Assembly (NCBI GenBank): GCA_040830545.1
Contig: JBFOMB010000144.1
Coordinates: 1 to 13,884 of the forward strand
Length of the DNA: 13,884 nucleotides
Direction: 5' to 3'
From: HXMU1420-2 sp040830545
Lineage (GTDB): Bacteria; Pseudomonadota; Alphaproteobacteria; Rhodobacterales; Rhodobacteraceae
The position numbers were made by a program, and so were the translations under genes. The notes beneath the pieces were generated by a model that worked only from the letters and a program-made list of their open reading frames with translations, was not told the origin of the DNA and did no database searches. This document shows, in pieces, positions 13,202 through 13,884 of this stretch; positions within the stretch are counted from its first letter, which is position 1; each line of letters opens with the position of its first letter.

Positions 13202-13884
13202 ATGCAGCACAGCACCACGCGACATTTCATCAGGTCGCTTTTGCGCGCGATGATCCGGTTTCGGGAAAAACGCGGCTGGATCATGAGCAGCCATGTCGCC
13301 ATGTCCATGTTATTGGCGCTGTTTCCTTTTCTGTTGTTTGTGGTGGCCCTGGCTGGCGCTGTGACGGCAGATGTGCAGACCGAAGCGCTGATTGATCTGG
13401 TGTTGGGGTCCTGGCCGAAAGAGATTGGTGAACCCATCGCGCGTGAGGTGCGCGCAGTGACGTCCGGGGCCGGGTCCAGCCTGTTGACAATTGGCGCGGT
13501 GCTCGCGGTGTATTTTGCGTCAAACGGCGTAGATGCGTTACGCGCCGCCATGACCCGCGCCTATCACGGCAGCGACCCCCGTCCTTGGTGGCAACAGCGT
13601 TTGTTGTGTCTGGTTTTCGTGCTGTGTGGGGCTGGGGCGCTTGTCGCGGCGGTTTTTGTCGGGATCGCCGCGCCGCTGTATCTGCATTTCATGGAGGACG
13701 CGGCACCCCGGCTTTACACTGCGATATTCGGGAACGAGGTCATGCGTCAAATCGTGACCGCGCTAGTGCTGGTTGTGGCGGTGACGGCCTGTCACCTGTG
13801 GTTGCCTGCCAAGGACGTGCGCCCGGCCCATGTCTGGCCGGGTATCCTGCTAACGTTGTTTTTCTGGGCTTTGGCCGGCTACGG
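13202..13884 (+). CDS. YihY/virulence factor BrkB family membrane protein (3' end outside window)
   Basis: The open frame of 227 codons runs from ATG 13202-13204 to the window edge without a stop. The product begins with a basic segment, then a short re-entrant-like helix with SSHVAMSMLLALFPFLLFVVALAG (about 29-52), where the small-residue and LALFPF pattern is typical of the family. An amphipathic region follows, then helices at about 91-107, 132-157, 184-200 and 212-227. The GVDALRAAMTRAY segment (about 108-120) and the following Trp-rich loop (RPWWQQR) match YihY/BrkB proteins, multi-helix inner-membrane proteins of uncertain function, annotated from the Bordetella serum-resistance protein BrkB and once misnamed RNase BN. 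Full family length is about 280-300 residues, so about 60 are missing. AGGAGG sits five bases before the ATG. Confidence 0.92.
   Translation, partial: MQHSTTRHFIRSLLRAMIRFREKRGWIMSSHVAMSMLLALFPFLLFVVALAGAVTADVQTEALIDLVLGSWPKEIGEPIAREVRAVTSGAGSSLLTIGAVLAVYFASNGVDALRAAMTRAYHGSDPRPWWQQRLLCLVFVLCGAGALVAAVFVGIAAPLYLHFMEDAAPRLYTAIFGNEVMRQIVTALVLVVAVTACHLWLPAKDVRPAHVWPGILLTLFFWALAGY

Noticed and set aside
12828..13294. Upstream extensions of the holin-like gene (to 12932) and of the small helix protein (to 13294)
   Set aside because: Overlap with neighbouring genes in other frames; the chosen ATGs have coupling or ribosome-site support and start the recognisable parts.
13126..13551. 141-residue minus-strand ORF opposite the YihY/BrkB gene
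   Set aside because: The plus-strand frame has a consensus ribosome site and clear membrane-protein sequence; the antisense frame has no features.

Overview
The window looks like chromosomal DNA of an alphaproteobacterium of the Rhodobacterales (Roseobacter-type). This is inferred from high GC with strong G/C third-position bias, from purA followed directly by a DUF2842 gene, from the family assignments of the membrane proteins, and from short GC-rich hairpin repeats between genes. I see no insertion sequence, phage module, CRISPR array, tRNA or rRNA. Species cannot be told from the sequence alone.

Layout. Positions 1-318 hold the 3' end of a HIT-family gene. Positions 319-550 are non-coding and contain an attenuator-like set of alternative hairpins and a 14-bp-arm palindromic repeat. 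On the minus strand come a four-helix membrane protein (768-1163) and an overlapping small ORF (551-775). Divergent from them, purA (1312-2604) is translationally linked to a DUF2842 membrane protein (2604-2822). Three consecutive hairpins (2824-2888) close this block.

Positions 2913-6980 (minus) are a tightly overlapping three-gene ABC transport operon of the AttEFGH type: ATPase, large FtsX-like permease and a Tat-exported CrtC/AttH lipocalin-like protein. Divergent from it is a small potassium-channel-like protein (7112-7540), followed by a hairpin cluster and a terminator.

Positions 7693-10338 (minus) encode two secreted hydrolases, a type I sulfatase and then a HAD-superfamily phosphatase, separated by a strong intrinsic terminator. 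A Crp/Fnr-type regulator (10510-11211, plus) diverges from the sulfatase across an intergenic region containing two dyad symmetries and is the obvious candidate regulator.

Positions 11202-13102 (minus) form a compact operon: a small single-helix protein, a holin-X-like two-helix membrane protein and a histone-deacetylase-family hydrolase with all expected catalytic residues. Its end overlaps the end of the Crp/Fnr gene by 10 bp. A YihY/BrkB membrane protein starts at 13202 and runs off the window.

Most of the window is ordinary core and accessory metabolism. The points most worth a second look are the hairpin clusters, the Att-like exporter, the regulated sulfatase/phosphatase pair, and the deacetylase operon with its two membrane partners. 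I found no clear evidence of a wholly new system.
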